DNA from: an uncultured Dehalococcoidia bacterium
Lineage (GTDB): Bacteria; Chloroflexota; Dehalococcoidia; Bin125
DNA: 64,000 nucleotides
Assembly: GCA_958295515.1 (NCBI GenBank)
Contig: CATQGW010000001.1
Span: 1,070,658 to 1,134,657, forward strand
Reading direction: 5' to 3'
The notes under the pieces are model-generated. The model saw only the letters and a list, made by a program, of their open reading frames with translations, was not told the origin of the DNA and did not search any database. Position numbers and translations under genes: made by a program. Numbering within the stretch: the first letter of the stretch is position 1; the number at the start of each line of letters is the position of its first letter. Positions 60,899 through 64,000 of this stretch are shown here, piece by piece.

Positions 60899-62075
60899 CG
60901 GCCCGCCTCCAGCGAACGCGCTCGCGCGGCGCGCCCAACAGCGCCGCGTCGGCGTCCAGCCGCGGCGCTTCGCCATCCACCCACGGCGTCGCGCCGAAGC
61001 GCACCGCCGGCCCGGGCGCGAGCGCCGTTCCGCCGTCGGGCAGCGCCACAGCGCGGAAAAAATCGCGCGCCGCGTGGTGCCCGTCGGCGTCGGCCAACAC
61101 CTCCGAGGGACGCAGCACCTCGGTGAAGGGCAGGCGCAGCTCCTGCGCGCGGCGCACCACCTCGCGGCGCGGCAGACGCTCCAGCAGCGGAGCCATCAGC
61201 GCGTCCACCTCGTCGGCGCGGCCCATCAGCGAGGCCAGCATCTCCGGCTCCGCCAGCCGCGGTTCGTCGAACAGCACCGCCATCTGCTCCGGATAGCGGT
61301 TGTTGCAGTGCGCATGCACCCAACCGTCGGCGCAGGGCCGGATCGTGCTGGGGTACAACTGTCCCGGCCCAAAGCCGACCAGCCGCGGCCCGTTGCGCTT
61401 CGGCTCGTGGTCGTGGAACCAGGCGTTCTGATAGCCGCCGCCCAGCAGAAAGGCGACCGCCTCGCAGATCGCCACGTCAACATGCTGCCCCCGCGCACGT
61501 TCGGCGTCCCGCGCGTGCAGCGCCGTCAGCAGACCCAACACCGCGTGCAACCCCGCCTGCAGGTGCGCCTGCTCGCCCCAGGCCTTGACCGGCTCGCGCT
61601 CAGGATCGCCCGTGATCCGCAGGTACCCGCCCGCCGCGTAGGCGGTCAGTTCGGTCGCCCGCCAGTCGGCCTTGGGACCGCGCCAGCCGTAGGGCGTGAT
61701 GGTGCAGATTTGGAGGTCGGGGTGTGTCCCGTGCAGTGCGTCGGGTTCCAGTCCTCGCTTCGCGTAGTCGGCGCGGTCGATGTCGCTGATCAGCGCATCA
61801 GCCTCGGCAAGCAGCGCTCGGAACAGCCGCCGGCCGGCGGCTGTTCCGAGCTCGAGCCGCAGCGAGCGCTTACGTCGGTTGAGATGCAGGTGCGCCGCCG
61901 CATGCGGGCTGCGCCGCAGCGAAGAGCCGCCCGGCGGCTCCACGAGCACCACCTCCGCGCCCATCCCCCCAAGCAGCCGCCCCGCATAAGCAGCCGCCGG
62001 CGTCTCCGACAGCTCAACAATGCGGAGCCCATCAAGCGCTCCGTCCGAGCCCCGCCCACCCTGCAACGATTTCAT
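60888..62075 (-). CDS. CaiB/BaiF class III CoA-transferase (b)
   Basis: A 395-residue family member: LRIVELSETPAAAYAGRLLGGMGAEVV at the N-terminus, NRRKRSLRLEL near 67, DALISDIDRADYAKRGL near 95 and GQHVDVAICEAVAFLLG near 198. ATG 62075 is used. The overlap with the second CoA-transferase gene suggests a heteromeric or two-step system. Substrate unknown. Confidence 0.87.
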   Translation of the reverse strand: MKSLQGGRGSDGALDGLRIVELSETPAAAYAGRLLGGMGAEVVLVEPPGGSSLRRSPHAAAHLHLNRRKRSLRLELGTAAGRRLFRALLAEADALISDIDRADYAKRGLEPDALHGTHPDLQICTITPYGWRGPKADWRATELTAYAAGGYLRITGDPEREPVKAWGEQAHLQAGLHAVLGLLTALHARDAERARGQHVDVAICEAVAFLLGGGYQNAWFHDHEPKRNGPRLVGFGPGQLYPSTIRPCADGWVHAHCNNRYPEQMAVLFDEPRLAEPEMLASLMGRADEVDALMAPLLERLPRREVVRRAQELRLPFTEVLRPSEVLADADGHHAARDFFRAVALPDGGTALAPGPAVRFGATPWVDGEAPRLDADAALLGAPRERVRWRRAGVT

Positions 62076-62141
62076 CCCCGCAGGGTACCTGCGGGCACGG
62101 ATCAAGCCCGCTGGACAAACTGTGGTCCACGCAGCCAGCTG

Positions 62142-63035
62142 CTAAGCGCGCTCGTAGGTGCCGTAGCCGACCGGTCCGACGCGGCGGAACTTGGATCGGT
62201 CGCCGTGCCACCTGATGTCTTGAGCAATCCACAAGCATGTCTCATCCGGTGCCTTACTAGAAACCTGAGGGCCAGGGTCGCCGATCCCCTCGTCGTAAAT
62301 CCGCTGGTCGATGGTCGCCATCTCCCTCGCGATTTCGCGGTAGTGAAGCGGTTTGCCTGACGCCCGCAGGACCTGCGCAGCCCTCTCCAGCAGGTTGTGG
62401 ATGAGGGGAGGAGCGGCCGAATCATCGCTGTCGCCGCCAAACCAATAGTCGGGGACCTCAACGACGTACGTCCCCCTCGCCACCCGCACGAGCCGAGGGT
62501 CGTCATAGAAACGCGCGAGTAGTGTGCTGGCCGGATCTTCGCCGCCGACCTTGAAACCCACACCCGCCAGCGCGGCGTAGATGTCGCGGTAATGCATCGG
62601 CTTGCCGCGGTCGACAAGCACCTCGATTACGGCGTTGGCGTCTGCGCGGGGTGCATCAGGCGCATCCAGATCTTCCGACCCGTCGGCCAGCAGCCGATTC
62701 AGCACGCCGATCTGAGAGGTCAGCTGGTCGCGCGCTGCTTGTTCTTCGGCCACCTGCTGCTCGGCGGCAGTGAGCACATCGTCCCACCGCTCCCGTTCCT
62801 GCTGGGCGGCCGCAACCAACTCAGCGCCGTGTCCCCACTCTTCGGGATCGTCAGAGAGCAACCGCTCCAACGCCTGCTGCCGTGTGATCGCGAGGTTGAG
62901 CGCCGTCCGCGCTTCAGTCAGTCGATGATCGGCATTCGCCCGCTCCCCTTCCAAGCGCTCGCGCTCGCGCTCGGCGACAGCCGTGAACTCGCTCGTCAGC
63001 CCAAGCTCGACATCGCCGTTCTTCAAGTTGGCCAT
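62142..63035 (-). CDS. Coiled-coil protein with two HARE-HTH domains
   Basis: A 297-residue protein from ATG 63035 (GGAG 5 bp upstream). Residues about 18-125 are a long charged coiled coil (AERERERLEGERANADHRL onward). Residues about 130-200 (VIEVLVDRGKPMHYRDIYAA ... RVARGTYVV) and 222-297 (AAQVLRASGKPLHYREIARE ... GYGTYE) are two HARE-HTH winged-helix modules, a fold linked to restriction enzymes, RNA polymerase delta and chromatin proteins. No nuclease domain is present. A strong promoter sits just upstream. Confidence 0.8.
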   Translation of the reverse strand: MANLKNGDVELGLTSEFTAVAERERERLEGERANADHRLTEARTALNLAITRQQALERLLSDDPEEWGHGAELVAAAQQERERWDDVLTAAEQQVAEEQAARDQLTSQIGVLNRLLADGSEDLDAPDAPRADANAVIEVLVDRGKPMHYRDIYAALAGVGFKVGGEDPASTLLARFYDDPRLVRVARGTYVVEVPDYWFGGDSDDSAAPPLIHNLLERAAQVLRASGKPLHYREIAREMATIDQRIYDEGIGDPGPQVSSKAPDETCLWIAQDIRWHGDRSKFRRVGPVGYGTYERA

Positions 63036-63060
63036 TTGCTCTCCACCCTTCCATAGGTCA

Positions 63061-63089
63061 ATCATAGCAAAACGATATTCCTAAGTCAA
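63061..63089 (-). promoter_or_regulatory. Near-consensus sigma-70 promoter for the HARE-HTH gene
   Basis: On the minus strand TTGACT (63089-63084), a 17-bp spacer and TATGAT (63066-63061). The region is AT-rich in an otherwise GC-rich window. The leader to ATG 63035 would be about 18-20 nt. Confidence 0.75.
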
Positions 63090-63177
63090 CTCGTCAAGCT
63101 GATAAGGCATTGAGAGCCATAGAGGAGCGCAGGGCTAAGCTGAGAAGCAGCGGCACAAGACGATGCCGAGACCACCT

Positions 63178-63600
63178 ATGACCACCACCGACCCAACCCT
63201 GGCCTACCCCGCTTACAGCCGCTGGATGCTGCAGATCGCCGCCAGAATGGTCGAGTGCGGCGACCGACGGCAGGCCTCGAAGCAGATCTGGGAAGCGGCG
63301 GCGCAGCGCGTCAGCGAGATCGCCGACGAGCGCGGATGGCCCAACGCCAGCCTGACGGATACTTACGCGATCAGCCACCACATCTCCGTTCACGCGGGCG
63401 AGCGGCAGATTTCGATCCTCTTTGCGCTCGCCAGCGACACCGGCCGAAACTTCTATGAGGACTGGTTCTCCCTCGACGAGGTCGAACACCGCCTTGATGC
63501 GGCGCGAACGCTCTTCGCCCTCCTGGACGAAGCCCACCGGACGCTGCCGCTCGACCTGCCAATGCCCAACGAGCCGTTCTACCGCGAGCGCCACCCATAG
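63178..63600 (+). CDS. PaREP1-like (HEPN-type) protein
   Basis: A 140-residue protein from ATG 63178 (MTTTDPTLAYPAYSRWML). DRRQASKQIWEAAAQRVSEI near residue 30 and ASDTGRNFYEDW near 87 match the paralogues at 39398 and 63655. Function of the family is unknown. An upstream in-frame ATG at 63163 is less likely because both right-edge copies share the context ACCT-ATGACCACCACC. Confidence 0.72.
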   Translation: MTTTDPTLAYPAYSRWMLQIAARMVECGDRRQASKQIWEAAAQRVSEIADERGWPNASLTDTYAISHHISVHAGERQISILFALASDTGRNFYEDWFSLDEVEHRLDAARTLFALLDEAHRTLPLDLPMPNEPFYRERHP

Positions 63601-63654
63601 GATCGCCGGCGCAATGGGGTTACCCTGACAGCAAGTCAAGCGCCGAGGCGACCT

Positions 63655-64000
63655 ATGACCACCACCCAACCAATCGAAAGCCACGCCGTCCACAGCCGCC
63701 GAATGCTCGAGCATGCCGCCGAGATGATCGAGCAGGGCGACCGCCTACAAGCCTCCGAGAAGATCTGGGGCGCAGCAGCGCACCGACTCAAGGAGATCGC
63801 CGCCGAGCGTGGATGGCCGAATCGCAGCCACGCCGACGGCTGGGCAATCATCGACTACATCGCCGACCAATCCGGCGATCAGCGGATCGGCGACCTCTTC
63901 GGGCTCGCCAGCGACACGCACCAGAACTTCTATGAAGACCGGTATTCGCTCCGCAGGTTGGCAAGGCGGCTCGAGCAAATCCGCACGCTGCTTCAGCTGC
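63655..64000 (+). CDS. PaREP1-like (HEPN-type) protein (partial, runs off right edge)
   Basis: At least 115 codons from ATG 63655. GDRLQASEKIWGAAAHRLKE near residue 31 and ASDTHQNFYEDRYSLRRL near 88 are clearly paralogous to the protein 54 bp upstream, so this is a tandem duplication. The 3' end lies outside the window. Confidence 0.72.
   Translation, partial: MTTTQPIESHAVHSRRMLEHAAEMIEQGDRLQASEKIWGAAAHRLKEIAAERGWPNRSHADGWAIIDYIADQSGDQRIGDLFGLASDTHQNFYEDRYSLRRLARRLEQIRTLLQL

Overview
The window is a high-GC bacterial chromosome segment with no rRNA, CRISPR array or intact insertion sequence. The gene content suggests a Chloroflexota bacterium of the Dehalococcoidia/SAR202 type: many class III CoA-transferases, thiolase plus OB-fold pairs, CocE/P450/acyl-CoA dehydrogenase genes, large FG-GAP/Ig surface proteins, Uma2 and PaREP1 proteins, and an NrtR-linked nadABC. 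That placement is inference from content; no marker phylogeny was run.

Layout. (1) 1-13.5 kb, minus strand: a long thiamin operon behind a TPP riboswitch (about 13358-13438) with a hairpin that could hide the thiD ribosome-binding site. The order is thiD-thiE-thiO-thiS-thiG-tenA, then a DNA methyltransferase fused to HNH and an unknown gene, then thiY, an ApeA-like HEPN gene, thiZ, thiX, a second thiE/TenI-like gene, and a FAD/Fe-S oxidase cut by the window edge. The thi genes fit salvage of a formylated aminopyrimidine (ThiXYZ, TenA, ThiD), thiazole synthesis (ThiO, ThiS, ThiG) and joining of the two (ThiE). The methyltransferase-HNH, its partner and the HEPN protein have no thiamin role and look like defence-type genes lodged inside the operon. 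A decayed HNH tail beside thiY records earlier rearrangement.

(2) 13.5-27.5 kb: a thiolase/OB-fold pair, an Ldh-family oxidoreductase, membrane and Ig-like proteins, a GrdB-like selenoprotein read through an in-frame TGA at 18607 with a SECIS-like hairpin, a lipoprotein hydrolase, sucCD, higBA, a second hydrolase, tRNA-Ser(GCT), miaB and an NrtR-type Nudix regulator.

(3) 27.5-36.8 kb: a large FG-GAP/Ig surface protein, palindromic repeats, and nadABC behind a promoter with a perfect 9+3+9 palindrome that is a candidate NrtR operator; then Uma2, dtd and a FmdB zinc ribbon.

(4) 37-45 kb: the conserved rpsB-tsf-pyrH-frr-uppS-cdsA-dxr-rseP block, interrupted between pyrH and frr by repeats and a PaREP1-like gene. 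RseP carries two LysM-like modules.

(5) 45-64 kb: accessory catabolic genes (amidohydrolase, SDR, enoyl-CoA hydratase, P450, CocE hydrolase, acyl-CoA dehydrogenase, two CoA-transferases), an isolated GHKL ATPase, a GIY-YIG protein, a duplicated pair of secreted proteins ending in a fused acetyltransferase stub, a coiled-coil double HARE-HTH protein with a strong promoter, and two more PaREP1-like genes at the right edge.
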